DNA of 64,000 nucleotides from assembly GCA_002733605.1 (NCBI GenBank), contig NVWK01000003.1, positions 186,001-250,000 on the forward strand. The letters are read 5' to 3'. Under the pieces are notes generated by a model. It was not told where the DNA came from and did no database searches. It saw nothing but the letters and a program-made list of their open reading frames with translations. The position numbers and the translations under genes are program-made. This stretch comes from Robiginitomaculum sp. (GTDB lineage Bacteria > Pseudomonadota > Alphaproteobacteria > Caulobacterales > Maricaulaceae). Shown in pieces: positions 26,974-35,871 of this stretch (position 1 is the first letter of the stretch; the number at the start of each line of letters is the position of its first letter).

Positions 26974-27246
26974 CTAAAAACCATAACTGGCCGTAGAGAC
27001 AGACTGGCCATAACGGGAGACGAATTTGCGTTTGATTTGGCGCATCCAGTTGGTTTTGTCTTCCGGCTTCATACCGTTGGCGACCAGAACGGCTTTGGTA
27101 AAATCTAACGCGCGGATGGTCTCCCCGTTGGCGGCCAAATCTGCGGCCGAGATTTGGTTGGTAAATCCCCATTCTACATCGAGGTTCTCGAGGAGAATAT
27201 TGAGATCATCAACCAGTTTCGGTGCTCTTTCACGGTTCCAGCCCAT
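26974..27246 (-). CDS. Conserved-looking small protein translationally coupled to the GNAT gene
   Basis: 90 residues, soluble, mainly helical by eye, ending SVSTASYGF. No family is recognised. Its ATG overlaps the stop of the upstream acetyltransferase gene (TAATG at 27244-27248) with AAGGAT before it, which supports genuine coupled translation. It may assist or be modified by the acetyltransferase; that is inference only. The 156 bp between its stop and the next gene hold nothing else. Confidence 0.65.
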   Translation of the reverse strand: MGWNRERAPKLVDDLNILLENLDVEWGFTNQISAADLAANGETIRALDFTKAVLVANGMKPEDKTNWMRQIKRKFVSRYGQSVSTASYGF

Positions 27247-27779
27247 TAGTATAAATCCTTGCGCATTAGCAAAATCGGAACAGAAACCCCGTCTTCGCCA
27301 ACTGTTGTAATATCTTCAATCAGTGTATAGCCGCACTTCTCGTAAAGTAAAATACCCGATGCAGTCGCGCCCAATTCTATCGTGCGAAACCCTTCTGCGC
27401 GCACAGCCCCCTCACCCAGAGACAGGATAAGACGGCCAATACCTTGGCGCGTATGATCAGGATGGGTATACATGGCGCGGATTTTAGCAGATTCGGTTTT
27501 AGGATCTGCTAAATTCTCGTCCCGCCCTACTGTGTGATTGCCGCCAAACAGTGTACGTCGCCGGCTCCAGCCTCCACAGCCAACAAGCTTGTTTCCGTCC
27601 AGAACTAAGAAATACGTTCCGTCATCAAGAAGTTGGGTGTCGAGCCCCATGCTCTCCTCTGACTTTTCAACCTGTGTTGGTGACAACACATCCGGCAGTA
27701 ATTTAGCCATAGAAAGCGCCATAAGCGCCTTGATCGCGGGGGCATCCTCAGTCGTCGCAATTTTGTGCGTAAACGTCAT
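27246..27779 (-). CDS. GNAT family N-acetyltransferase
   Basis: 177 residues with the GNAT fold: an N-terminal strand and helix (IATTEDAPAIKALMALSM), YFLVLDGNKLVGCGGW, MYTHPDHTRQGIGRLIL (the acetyl-CoA loop R-Q-G-I-G-R), IELGATASGILLYEKCGY, and a C-terminal strand. The substrate cannot be told. The start at 27779 lies four bases after the argC stop, so it is the second gene of an argC operon. A longer start overlapping argC is possible, and neither has a strong ribosome site. Its stop is coupled to a 90-aa unknown gene. Confidence 0.85.
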   Translation of the reverse strand: MTFTHKIATTEDAPAIKALMALSMAKLLPDVLSPTQVEKSEESMGLDTQLLDDGTYFLVLDGNKLVGCGGWSRRRTLFGGNHTVGRDENLADPKTESAKIRAMYTHPDHTRQGIGRLILSLGEGAVRAEGFRTIELGATASGILLYEKCGYTLIEDITTVGEDGVSVPILLMRKDLY

Positions 27780-27783
27780 AGGG

Positions 27784-28821
27784 TTACGGGAAGACCGGCA
27801 CCATGCCAAGACCCAGTGTTTCGCCCCAGCCCATCATTATATTCAAATTCTGCACAGCTTGACCGGACGATCCTTTGGTGAGGTTGTCGATAACGGAGAT
27901 GATAATGGCATGACCCTCACGGCGATCCGCAAAAACACCAATCCGGCACTGATTGGACGCGCGCACATGACGGGTATGGGGGACAACACCTTCGGCCTCT
28001 AAATGTACAAAGGGTTCGTCATGATAACGGGCTTCATAGGCGGCCCGTAGATCAGCAATACTCACACCCTGATTTAGCTTCACATAGCATGTAGCAATCA
28101 TGCCCCGGTTCATCGGAACAAGGTGCGGCGTGAAGCTGACCTGAATATCTTGGGCACAAACATTGCTCAGCATTTGGTCGATTTCCGGCCCGTGACGGTG
28201 TGTCCCAATGGCGTAGGCGTGTGCGCCCTCTGCGGTTTCAGGGTAGAGCAGAGCCGTGCTCTCCTTACGTCCTGCCCCGCTGACACCGGATTTTGCATCA
28301 ATAATGATATTGTTTTGGTCGATCAACTCTAGTGCAGGCAAAAGCGCCAGCAAGCTCGCCGTCGGATAACATCCCGGACAGGCCACAAGAGAAGCCCCCG
28401 CCAAATCATCACGCGCATACTCGCTCAGGCCGTACACAGCCTCCTTGAGGAGTTTCGGGGCCGTATGGGCCCGTCCATAGGTGGTTTCGTAAAGTTCTGC
28501 ATCCTTGAGGCGGAAATCGGCGGACAGATCGACAATTTTCTCGACATGATCCGAGACGACAGAGATCGTTTCCTCACTGGCCCCGTGGGGCAAACAGGCG
28601 AAAACCACATCAATATGATCCCAGTTTACATCCTGCCATTTTTGTAGTTGGGGAAAGCTGGAATGAGCCAGGTGTGGATACACCTCCCCGTAAGCTTTAC
28701 CTGCATGGCGGTTGGCGGTGAGAGCACTGATTGTCAAATTAGGATGTGCATCAATGAGGCGCACAGCTTCGGCCCCGGTGTAACCGGAGGCCCCTAACAC
28801 GGCTGTTCTCAATTTTTCCAT
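27784..28821 (-). CDS. argC: N-acetyl-gamma-glutamyl-phosphate reductase
   Basis: 345 residues. It reduces N-acetylglutamyl phosphate to the semialdehyde in arginine synthesis. The Rossmann start is AVLGASGYTGAE. The catalytic cysteine is in VACPGCYPTA. SGVSGAGR and the C-terminal QAVQNLNIMMGW are family hallmarks. It leads a possible argC-GNAT-unknown operon. Two 12-bp repeats lie upstream. Confidence 0.96.
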   Translation of the reverse strand: MEKLRTAVLGASGYTGAEAVRLIDAHPNLTISALTANRHAGKAYGEVYPHLAHSSFPQLQKWQDVNWDHIDVVFACLPHGASEETISVVSDHVEKIVDLSADFRLKDAELYETTYGRAHTAPKLLKEAVYGLSEYARDDLAGASLVACPGCYPTASLLALLPALELIDQNNIIIDAKSGVSGAGRKESTALLYPETAEGAHAYAIGTHRHGPEIDQMLSNVCAQDIQVSFTPHLVPMNRGMIATCYVKLNQGVSIADLRAAYEARYHDEPFVHLEAEGVVPHTRHVRASNQCRIGVFADRREGHAIIISVIDNLTKGSSGQAVQNLNIMMGWGETLGLGMVPVFP

Positions 28822-28841
28822 GATGGATTCCCTATCTCGCT

Positions 28842-28874
28842 CTTAAAAGAATGTATCGCTTCCTTAAAAGAATG
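28842..28874. repeat. Two 12-bp direct repeats upstream of argC
   Basis: CTTAAAAGAATG occurs at 28842-28853 and 28863-28874, exactly 21 bp (two helical turns) apart. The sequence lies between the argC start and the rpsI terminator, where a promoter or operator of argC is expected. Confidence 0.6.
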
Positions 28875-28876
28875 CC

Positions 28877-28906
28877 AAAAAAAATGGACGCCCCGAAGAG
28901 CGTCCA
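28877..28906 (-). terminator. Terminator of the rplM-rpsI operon
   Basis: Reading the minus strand, TGGACGC (28906-28900) pairs with GCGTCCA (28891-28885), followed by eight T. It is a canonical Rho-independent terminator 47 bp past the rpsI stop. Confidence 0.88.
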
Positions 28907-28952
28907 CATAAATAAGCAAAAAATGCCTGATTTTTGTTTAACGCCGTAAGGC

Positions 28953-29465
28953 CTAACGTTTCGAGAACTGGAAGCTACGACGGGCTTTCGCGCGGCCGTA
29001 TTTCTTACGTTCAACAACCCGGCTATCACGTGTCATAAAGCCGCCGGCTTTAAGCGGTGGACGCAATGCAGGTTCATAATAGGTCAAAGCTTTGGAAATA
29101 CCGTGACGAACCGCACCAGCCTGGCCGGACAAACCGCCGCCCTTAACGGTCGCAATAACATCATAGCTATCGGCGCGATCCGCAGCTTCAAATGGTTGGC
29201 GAATAAGCATGCGCAGAACCGGACGTGCAAAATATTGCTCTTGGTCACGACCATTGACTGTCACTTTACCGCTACCGGGTTTAATCCAGACGCGGGCAAT
29301 AGAGTTTTTCCGTTTACCGGTCGCATATGCGCGGCCAAGATCATCGATTTTTGGATCAGGTAACGGAGCCACTTCTACAACGGTGCCGTCCTCGGTGACA
29401 GCAGTAGCAGGTGCGTCGCCCATGACTTGTTTCAAGTCTTCTAGTGAATGTGTTTCGGTTGACAT
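28953..29465 (-). CDS. rpsI: 30S ribosomal protein S9
   Basis: 170 residues, longer than E. coli S9 because of a ~40-residue acidic N-terminal extension ([19 protein letters not shown]...), a common alphaproteobacterial feature. The S9 core begins at [13 protein letters not shown] and ends in the universal SKR that contacts P-site tRNA. It lies 11 bp after rplM in the same operon. Confidence 0.98.
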   Translation of the reverse strand: MSTETHSLEDLKQVMGDAPATAVTEDGTVVEVAPLPDPKIDDLGRAYATGKRKNSIARVWIKPGSGKVTVNGRDQEQYFARPVLRMLIRQPFEAADRADSYDVIATVKGGGLSGQAGAVRHGISKALTYYEPALRPPLKAGGFMTRDSRVVERKKYGRAKARRSFQFSKR

Positions 29466-29476
29466 ATCTGTGTCCC

Positions 29477-29947
29477 CTAGTTTCTACGAACGTTTTTTGG
29501 ATTAAACGCGCCGAAGTCAATAACTTCAGGCTTTTGCGCTTCGTGCTTATGCTCGGGCCCTGCATAGACATGCAAGTTGGAAAGCTGCTGGCGTGCAAGC
29601 GGGCTTTCTTTTGGCAACATACGCTGAACGGCTTTGCGCATAACGCGCTCCGGGAAACGTCCTTCAAGAATTTTACCGGCTGTAACCTCTTTCAAACCAC
29701 CCGGATACCCCGAGTGACGGTAATAGACTTTGTCGGAAAGTTTTTTACCCGTCAAATGCACTTTTTCAGCATTGATGACGATAACATGGTCGCCACAATC
29801 AATGTGTGGTGTATATTTTGGCAAATGTTTACCGCGTAGACGCATAGCAATGAATGACGCGAGCCGGCCCGTAACAACGTTCTCGGCATCAATGACAATC
29901 CATTTCTTTTCGACCTCTGCGGTGCTCAGAAATTTTGTAGTATTCAT
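29477..29947 (-). CDS. rplM: 50S ribosomal protein L13
   Basis: 156 residues. Recognisable segments are [33 protein letters not shown] and [11 protein letters not shown]. It heads the rplM-rpsI operon. GAGGTTCATC sits before the ATG, and a promoter and leader hairpin are predicted upstream. Confidence 0.98.
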   Translation of the reverse strand: MNTTKFLSTAEVEKKWIVIDAENVVTGRLASFIAMRLRGKHLPKYTPHIDCGDHVIVINAEKVHLTGKKLSDKVYYRHSGYPGGLKEVTAGKILEGRFPERVMRKAVQRMLPKESPLARQQLSNLHVYAGPEHKHEAQKPEVIDFGAFNPKNVRRN

Positions 29948-29998
29948 GATGAACCTCTAATGTCACAGACGCGAGGATTCACGCCTGATATAAATAAC

Positions 29999-30018
29999 TG
30001 CGCCCTCTTAGGAGCGCA
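29999..30018 (-). promoter_or_regulatory. Leader hairpin upstream of rplM
   Basis: TGCGCCC (29999-30005) can pair with GGAGCGCA (30011-30018) with a one-base bulge, about 52-71 nt before the rplM ATG. It would lie in the 5' leader if the promoter at 30045-30072 is used. Autoregulation by L13 is possible but not shown. Confidence 0.35.
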
Positions 30019-30044
30019 CAAGGTCTGCGTCAACTCTTTTCTGC

Positions 30045-30072
30045 ATTATATGAAATAACTGCATAAAAACAA
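30045..30072 (-). promoter_or_regulatory. Predicted sigma-70-type promoter of rplM-rpsI
   Basis: On the minus strand, TTGTTT (30072-30067) and TATAAT (30050-30045) are separated by 16 bp. Transcription would start near 30038, leaving a leader of about 90 nt. Confidence 0.45.
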
Positions 30073-30217
30073 GGCATTAGAATAGCGGTATTATAATACC
30101 TCAATTTAGCCCCCCATTTTGACCGTAGTTCTGACCGCAGTTTTCAGATAAAATTATCTGGTATTTACCGCCCATGTAATTTACCCATATTTCCACGGTT
30201 AAAAAGGTGCGAAAAAT

Positions 30218-31195
30218 ATGCATATAAAAACAAAGATATGTCTGCTTATGAGCGCAGTAACAGCCCTATGGGCCTGTTCAAACGAAAAAGCACCTGAGCC
30301 GACACACATTTCTACAGTGGAAATAGTCGCAACTCACGCATTTGACACCGCTACCCAGATAGAAACCCTCGCCTTTGTTCCCAATAATGTAGCCCCCTGG
30401 CTTGGACGCCTCATTTTACTGGATATATCGGGGCATATTTTTTCTACCGATATTGAAGGCCGTCAACCGATCGCAATCAATTCAACGCTCTACCACGACA
30501 TATTCGGGCTATCTTTGGACAATGCTGCCGGTGTGTTTTTAGCTATAAATGATCGTTCCAGTCTGGAAGCATTCATCGAGTCCGATGACAATGGCGGGTT
30601 TTCGCCAATGACCTATAGTGGCTCCCCGCTGAAAGCCGCCTCTTTTTGTAAATCTACAACCCCCATGACCGATAAAGCCAAAGTGTTATCAGTTGACGGC
30701 AATATTGTGGACCTTACCATTAATGTACAAAGCACGCTTGTAGAGCATTTGGAAACCAACAGCCTGCAAGCCCCTGACGGTACAATCGCATGTGCGTATG
30801 ATGCAGAGCATATATTCGTTATGACGCGATCTTCAAAGGGTAACAGCGCTATCAAAGTTTACGAAGCGGGAAAATGGCGCCCTGTAACAAGCCCGAAAAA
30901 CATAACCGCATTTAGCCCCGTTCTTCTAAACGGCGAGACCAATCTTGGATATGTTGGCAATGGCCATAATATACTGCACACATTTTCCCAAGGCCAAAGC
31001 ACGCAATTAGTTGTCAATAACGGGCTTAGCATTATGGGGTTGGCAAAAGTCGATTTCGTAACGGCAACAACATCGAATTATGGCGGCGCCGCATTTAAAG
31101 ACGGGGTGATCGTGATGATCGATGCAGACGAGCAACGCATTGTCTTCATCAGCCTTGACTATGCGGGACGGAAAATATCTCAATCCATCCCATAA
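30218..31195 (+). CDS. Lipoprotein of unknown function, beta-rich
   Basis: 325 residues. The signal MHIKTKICLLMSAVTALWAC is a lipoprotein signal with Cys20. The mature protein is beta-strand rich and shows recurring short strands such as GRLILLDISGHIFSTDIEG, AAGVFLAINDRS and GVIVMIDADEQRIVFISLD. This layout suggests a beta-propeller, perhaps phytase-like, but no signature is convincing. AAGGTG precedes the ATG. It is a single gene, convergent with ctaA. Confidence 0.75.
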   Translation: MHIKTKICLLMSAVTALWACSNEKAPEPTHISTVEIVATHAFDTATQIETLAFVPNNVAPWLGRLILLDISGHIFSTDIEGRQPIAINSTLYHDIFGLSLDNAAGVFLAINDRSSLEAFIESDDNGGFSPMTYSGSPLKAASFCKSTTPMTDKAKVLSVDGNIVDLTINVQSTLVEHLETNSLQAPDGTIACAYDAEHIFVMTRSSKGNSAIKVYEAGKWRPVTSPKNITAFSPVLLNGETNLGYVGNGHNILHTFSQGQSTQLVVNNGLSIMGLAKVDFVTATTSNYGGAAFKDGVIVMIDADEQRIVFISLDYAGRKISQSIP

Positions 31196-31224
31196 GGATT
31201 CCCTGAAATGTCTCTGGAATGCCC

Positions 31225-32259
31225 TTAATATGTGCGCGCCCGTGCACTTCGCATCACTGATACCGCGCACAAAAAGACAATAATCGCGCCGAACTGATGG
31301 GCCAGAGCGTAAGGCAATTCAACAATTTTCAACAAAGCCACAACACCTAGAATTATTTGAAAAAACAAAGCGGCCAACAACCAGCTCGAAGCCTGTATCA
31401 CATGGGTTTCACGGTAGTGCTTGGCGCTCCCCCACACCCAAAGCCCCATGATAAACGTACCATATCCCAACATCCTGTGGTTAAATTGAATACTGGCAAC
31501 ATTTTCAAATATATTGATCCACCAAGGATGCATGGCAAAATACCCGCCCGGCACAAGCCCGCCGTCCATAAGTGGCCATGTATTATAAGATTGTCCGGCA
31601 TGGGTACCCGCGACAAAAGCCCCTGCAATGATTTGCAAAAACACCAGCAAAAACAAAATGATTGTCCGGTTTTTAAAACGGGGATCGATGTGACTGGCTG
31701 GCCAAGCTTGGCGTTGATCTATCCATGTCCAGAACAGGAAGGCCAAAATAACAAAGGCCATGCCGAGATGGGTCGCCAATCGATATTGAGAGACATCAAT
31801 GCGGCCATTGACCAACCCGCTCGCCACCATCCACCAGCCGATGGCCCCTTGCAGACCAATCAGCAGCAAAATCGACAAAAAACGCAAACGTTTTCCACGC
31901 TCCAACTTGCCCAAACCCAAAAACAGCAGAAACGGCAGCAAATAGGCCATGCCGATAAACCGGCCTAATTGCCTATGGCTCCACTCCATAAAGTAGATGA
32001 ATTTAAACCCGGCCAATTCCATGTCCGGGTTTTCAGCGTTAAATTCGGGAATTAATTTATACTTATCAAACTCGCTCGCCCACGCCGTATCTGATAAGGG
32101 CGGCATTGCCCCCGATACGGGGCGCCATTCAGTGATCGATAACCCTGCATTGGTAAGACGTGTCGCCCCACCCACCAAAATCATGATGACCACTAAAAAC
32201 GTCATAAAGCCCAGCCAGAAACTGACAGAACGGCTTTTTCGTGCACTTGCAAATGACAT
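31225..32259 (-). CDS. ctaA: Heme A synthase (COX15/CtaA)
   Basis: 344 residues with about eight membrane helices. It oxidises heme O to heme A for cytochrome aa3 oxidase. Family markers are GGATRLTNAGLSITEWRPVSG and PPLSDTAW in the first periplasmic loop. Likely heme-ligand histidines appear in MEWSHRQLGR, LATHLGM, NHRMLGYG and ALAHQFGA. This implies an aa3-type terminal oxidase. It is the alphaproteobacterial/mitochondrial type 2 form, and it is monocistronic. Confidence 0.96.
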   Translation of the reverse strand: MSFASARKSRSVSFWLGFMTFLVVIMILVGGATRLTNAGLSITEWRPVSGAMPPLSDTAWASEFDKYKLIPEFNAENPDMELAGFKFIYFMEWSHRQLGRFIGMAYLLPFLLFLGLGKLERGKRLRFLSILLLIGLQGAIGWWMVASGLVNGRIDVSQYRLATHLGMAFVILAFLFWTWIDQRQAWPASHIDPRFKNRTIILFLLVFLQIIAGAFVAGTHAGQSYNTWPLMDGGLVPGGYFAMHPWWINIFENVASIQFNHRMLGYGTFIMGLWVWGSAKHYRETHVIQASSWLLAALFFQIILGVVALLKIVELPYALAHQFGAIIVFLCAVSVMRSARARTY

Positions 32260-32583
32260 TACGTTCTCGCTAACAATAGTAGGTTAAATACAAGTTGGGC
32301 CCACACAATTGAACTCTAGACAGTACAAAATCAGGCACGTTTGATCAATGTAAAATTCGATTTTAAGGGACTTGGGGCGACACTGTTACATTTATGAAAC
32401 TGTCACATACCTATTCATGTCAACACTGGCCAGTTTTACCCAGTTTACCCACATAGCCCTCAGTCCGTATTTACCTTTTGCCAAATCAAGCGCAAGTATG
32501 CGGCAATTCGGCAACTAACTGTAAAATGAATTGTAAAACGCTCGTAGAAAACGAGGTATAATCAATGTTTACAACTAGTTACA
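32260..32583. other. Intergenic region without a gene
   Basis: 324 bp between the ctaA start and tRNA-Pro(GGG). I see no credible coding frame. It should hold the ctaA promoter and the end of the tRNA transcript. Confidence 0.6.
32541..32555 (-). terminator. Possible terminator of tRNA-Pro(GGG)
   Basis: CTCGT (32541-32545) and ACGAG (32551-32555) form a 5-bp stem with a 5-nt loop. On the minus strand it is followed by CG and four T. The stem is short. Confidence 0.35.
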
Positions 32584-32660
32584 TGGTCGGAGCGATAGGA
32601 TTTGAACCTACGACCCCTCGCCCCCCAGGCGAGTGCGCTACCGGACTGCGCTACGCTCCG
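32584..32660 (-). tRNA. tRNA-Pro (anticodon GGG)
   Basis: 77 nt. Acceptor CGGAGCG pairs with CGCTCCG, the anticodon stem is CTCGC/GCGAG with loop CTGGGGG, the T loop is TTCAAAT, and CCA is encoded. It follows the merR gene, as in many alphaproteobacteria. There is no att-like duplication here, unlike tRNA-Pro(UGG). Confidence 0.96.
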
Positions 32661-32724
32661 ACACAATGAAGGTTGGCTTATAAGGGGGCCAAGTTCCCGG
32701 GGCAATGACTAAAACAAGCTTTGG

Positions 32725-33288
32725 CTACTTAAACGCTTCCCAACGTGATTTCAAAGCCCGCAATCGGCCAAGCGCAGTTTCCAGCTTCTCACGATCAACG
32801 CCGGAAGAACCCACAGGTTTGTTGTGTTCAGGATCGGACTTAACATTTTCAACAGGTTTGGGGGAAACGGGTCTCGCAGACACAGTTTTTTCCGGCACAA
32901 CTCTCTCTGGTACAGGCGCAACCGGTGCGGGTTCCGGCTTGTGTACAACCGGCTTAATACGCTTTGGAACCAGATTGGTGTCTTTAATATCTTTAGGATT
33001 CGCCGCCTGCTCTCTCGCACGACCCAACTCCACTATACTTTGTGCACCCCGCACGCGGATCAGTTTTTGGACGTCCTTGATAGGGTGTTTCTCGCGATGT
33101 AACAGGATTTTTATCCCCCGTAAGAACTCAATGTCTTCAGGGCGATAAAACCGCCGTCCACCACTCCGTTTCATGGGCTGAATTTGTGGAAATTTACTTT
33201 CCCAAAAGCGTAACACATGTGGCTGGAGATCAAGCTCGTCTCCGGCTTCACTTATGGTTCTAAATGCACGTGTCGATTTATTAGGCAT
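32725..33288 (-). CDS. MerR family transcriptional regulator
   Basis: 187 residues. The N-terminal MerR winged helix reads [55 protein letters not shown], with the RFWE and [10 protein letters not shown] signatures. A short helix follows, then a proline/lysine-rich probably disordered linker and a helical tail. The start ATG at 33288 has AAGGAT upstream. It is the conserved gene after ihfA in alphaproteobacteria; its regulon is unknown. No metal-binding cysteines are present. Confidence 0.88.
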   Translation of the reverse strand: MPNKSTRAFRTISEAGDELDLQPHVLRFWESKFPQIQPMKRSGGRRFYRPEDIEFLRGIKILLHREKHPIKDVQKLIRVRGAQSIVELGRAREQAANPKDIKDTNLVPKRIKPVVHKPEPAPVAPVPERVVPEKTVSARPVSPKPVENVKSDPEHNKPVGSSGVDREKLETALGRLRALKSRWEAFK

Positions 33289-33352
33289 GATCCTTAACAT
33301 TATTGCGAAGCTAAAAGCCTCATTTTTTTTATAGCCGAATCAGTAGCTTACA

Positions 33353-33658
33353 CTATTTTCCTGTCAAAGCAGAATTTACGCGCTCCTTCAGGACATTGGA
33401 CGGTTTAAAAACCAGAACCCGGCGTTTGGTAATCGGGACTTCACGCCCCGTTTTTGGATTTCTACCCATGCGTTCGCGTTTATCTCGCACACTGAACGTT
33501 CCAAATCCAGACAACTTAACACTCTCGCCCTTAACCAGTGCACTCACAATATGATCCAGAATGGACTCGACCAAAACAGCCGATTCTGTGCGGGACAGCC
33601 CTATCTCGCGATAGATCGCCTCTGTTAAGTCGGCACGGGTTACTGTATATTCGCTCAC
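33353..33658 (-). CDS. ihfA: Integration host factor subunit alpha
   Basis: 101 residues. A histone-like DNA-bending protein with [39 protein letters not shown] and [12 protein letters not shown]; the Pro in RNPKTG is the intercalating residue. It works with IhfB in recombination and transcription. It lies between fabH and the MerR gene in the usual alphaproteobacterial order. Confidence 0.97.
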   Translation of the reverse strand: MSEYTVTRADLTEAIYREIGLSRTESAVLVESILDHIVSALVKGESVKLSGFGTFSVRDKRERMGRNPKTGREVPITKRRVLVFKPSNVLKERVNSALTGK

Positions 33659-33743
33659 CTAATTCCCCTAAAGATGGTTGTTATATAAGCAACTTTTAAG
33701 AGTAAAAGCCACTGAAAAATACAAAAAGGCTAAAAATATCAGT

Positions 33744-34718
33744 TTAGTAGTCTAAAAGTGCGGCGCCCCACGTAAATCCGCCCCCGAATGCTTCCAGCAT
33801 TATTTTATGCCCGCGCTTGATACGGCCATCCCGAATAGCAACGTCCAAAGCCAGAGGAATCGAAGCCGCCGAGGTGTTTGCATGATAGGCCACGGTTGAA
33901 ACAACCTGACCTCTGCGCAAATCCAATCGCTTGGCCACAGCCTCCAAAATACGTTGATTGGCTTGATGTGGCACAAACCAGTCTATGTCGGGAATAGCAA
34001 TATCAACGCCGGCCGCGCACTGTACCATAGAATCTGAGAGCTCCTTAACCGCGTGACGGAACACTTGGTTTCCGGCCATACGCAATTTGCCGACGGTTTG
34101 GGTCGAGGATGGCCCCCCGTCCACATAAAGCAAATCTTTATGACGACCATCAGAGCGGATAAATGTGTTCATAATGCCTTTGCCTGCATTCTCGGCTTTG
34201 GAAGGTGTTGAGGACAATACCATTGCCCCCGCCCCGTCTCCGAACAGCACACAGGTCGTCCGGTCATTCCAGTCCAGAATACGCGAGAATGTTTCCGCGC
34301 CAATTACAAGCACATTAGAGTTTTTACCCGTTCGGATCATAGCGTCCGCAACTGTCAGCGCATAAATAAACCCGGTACAGACGGCCTGCACATCGAACGC
34401 GGCCCCGTTTCTGATCCCGAGACGTTCTTGAATGATCGTGGCCGTGGACGGAAAGGTCAGATCAGGCGTTGAGGTCGCCACAACAATCAAATCAATATCA
34501 CCAGCTTCCATACCTGCGTCGTCCAAAGCCTCACAAGCGGCGCGGTATCCCAAATCAGAGGTGTTCTGTCCCTCCGCAGCGATATGGCGTTGCATAATGC
34601 CTGTGCGCGCGCGTATCCACTCATCCGATGTATCCACGGTCTCGGAAAGCTGTTCATTGGTGAGCACCCGGGCTGGCAAATAAGAACCAACCCCGCGAAT
34701 ATATGTATGTTCAATCAT
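33744..34718 (-). CDS. fabH: 3-oxoacyl-ACP synthase III
   Basis: 324 residues. It starts fatty acid synthesis by condensing acetyl-CoA with malonyl-ACP. The catalytic triad segments are Cys in AVCTGF, His in VPHQANQRI and Asn in HANTSAAS. The C-terminus GGGFTWGA is typical. It overlaps plsX by four bases (ATGA), so synthesis is coupled. Confidence 0.97.
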   Translation of the reverse strand: MIEHTYIRGVGSYLPARVLTNEQLSETVDTSDEWIRARTGIMQRHIAAEGQNTSDLGYRAACEALDDAGMEAGDIDLIVVATSTPDLTFPSTATIIQERLGIRNGAAFDVQAVCTGFIYALTVADAMIRTGKNSNVLVIGAETFSRILDWNDRTTCVLFGDGAGAMVLSSTPSKAENAGKGIMNTFIRSDGRHKDLLYVDGGPSSTQTVGKLRMAGNQVFRHAVKELSDSMVQCAAGVDIAIPDIDWFVPHQANQRILEAVAKRLDLRRGQVVSTVAYHANTSAASIPLALDVAIRDGRIKRGHKIMLEAFGGGFTWGAALLDY

Positions 34719-35770
34719 GGTAAGTGTATTTCCACATTATCATCCTCGTCGTGCAGAGCGCTGAGGGTATTTTCAATCTCTTCAAGGAAATGGCTGTCTG
34801 CCATTTCAAGCGCAACAGAAAGTGCACTGGCAAAACCGACGGCATCGGTGCCCCCATGGCTTTTTATAACAATGCCGTTCAGGCCCAAAAACACCCCGCC
34901 ATTTCCCATGCGTGGGTCCATACGTTTTTTCATACGCCCCAATGCCGGCAAATTAAGAATGGAAGCCATTCTCGACCATAAATTATCCTGCAAAGCTTCT
35001 TTGATAAACTTTCCAATCAATCGCGCCGTACCTTCTGCGGTCTTAAGCGCAATATTTCCGGTAAACCCGTCTGTGACAATCACATCCACATCCCCCATAG
35101 AAATATCATTGCCCTCGACAAACCCGATATAGTTAAGCCCCAACTCAGAACAAGACAGGCTATCATGGGCCGCCTGTATGGTGGCGTTGCCTTTCAAATC
35201 CTCTGTACCTACATTCAAAAGGCCGATACTGGGTTTTTCTTTCTTGTAAAGCGTGCGGTAATACGCTTCACCGAGCACGGCAAATTCACGCAATTGGTTG
35301 GCATCACATCCCAGATTAGCCCCAACGTCCAAAACAACGCCAAACCCCTGCTGATGCGGCCAGCGCGCCGCAATCGCCGGTCTGGAAACACCGGCCTTCA
35401 TACGCAGCAATAGCTTTGACATGGCCATAAGAGCGCCCGTATTTCCCGCAGATACGGCCACCTTTGCCTCTCCGGTTTTCACGCTTTCAATAGCGTTCCA
35501 CATGCTTGTGCCCTTACCACGGCGCATGGCCACAGACGGCTTGGCATCCATAGAAATGACACTCTCGGTATGGTGAATTTCACTGCGTTTTTGGGTAAGT
35601 GGCGCCTTGGCCAGCAAGGGTTTCAGTGCCTCTTCATCCCCGTGTATGAGAAAACGGGCATGACGGTTTTTTCCCTCATGTTTCAAGAAATATTCAATGC
35701 CCTGAATGACAATATCAGGAGCACTATCTCCGCCCATTGCATCAATTGACAGAACTAAACCATCCAGCAT
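34715..35770 (-). CDS. plsX: Phosphate acyltransferase PlsX
   Basis: 351 residues. It makes acyl-phosphate from acyl-ACP for phospholipid synthesis. Segments SIDAMGGDSAPDIVI, SAGNTGALMA, DVGANLGCD and VTDGFTGNIALK are diagnostic. It is the first gene of the plsX-fabH pair. In many alphaproteobacteria a DUF177 gene sits directly upstream; here CBP3 is the next gene and no DUF177 gene is seen. Confidence 0.97.
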   Translation of the reverse strand: MLDGLVLSIDAMGGDSAPDIVIQGIEYFLKHEGKNRHARFLIHGDEEALKPLLAKAPLTQKRSEIHHTESVISMDAKPSVAMRRGKGTSMWNAIESVKTGEAKVAVSAGNTGALMAMSKLLLRMKAGVSRPAIAARWPHQQGFGVVLDVGANLGCDANQLREFAVLGEAYYRTLYKKEKPSIGLLNVGTEDLKGNATIQAAHDSLSCSELGLNYIGFVEGNDISMGDVDVIVTDGFTGNIALKTAEGTARLIGKFIKEALQDNLWSRMASILNLPALGRMKKRMDPRMGNGGVFLGLNGIVIKSHGGTDAVGFASALSVALEMADSHFLEEIENTLSALHDEDDNVEIHLP

Positions 35771-35871
35771 CCAATATCCTTAAAAATTCTTATAACCGCC
35801 ACTACAGTATATTGTATTTTCACATACCCTATAGAGGGTTTTATGTTTTTGATACACTTGCTTGAAATAAT

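Noticed and set aside
28842..28874. Canonical ARG boxes
   Set aside because: The spacing fits but the sequence does not match the TGAAT-ATTCA palindrome, so only a repeat is reported.
31357..31968. 203-codon frame opposite ctaA
   Set aside because: Antisense shadow of a membrane protein gene; low-complexity Q/K/R-rich composition and no start signal.
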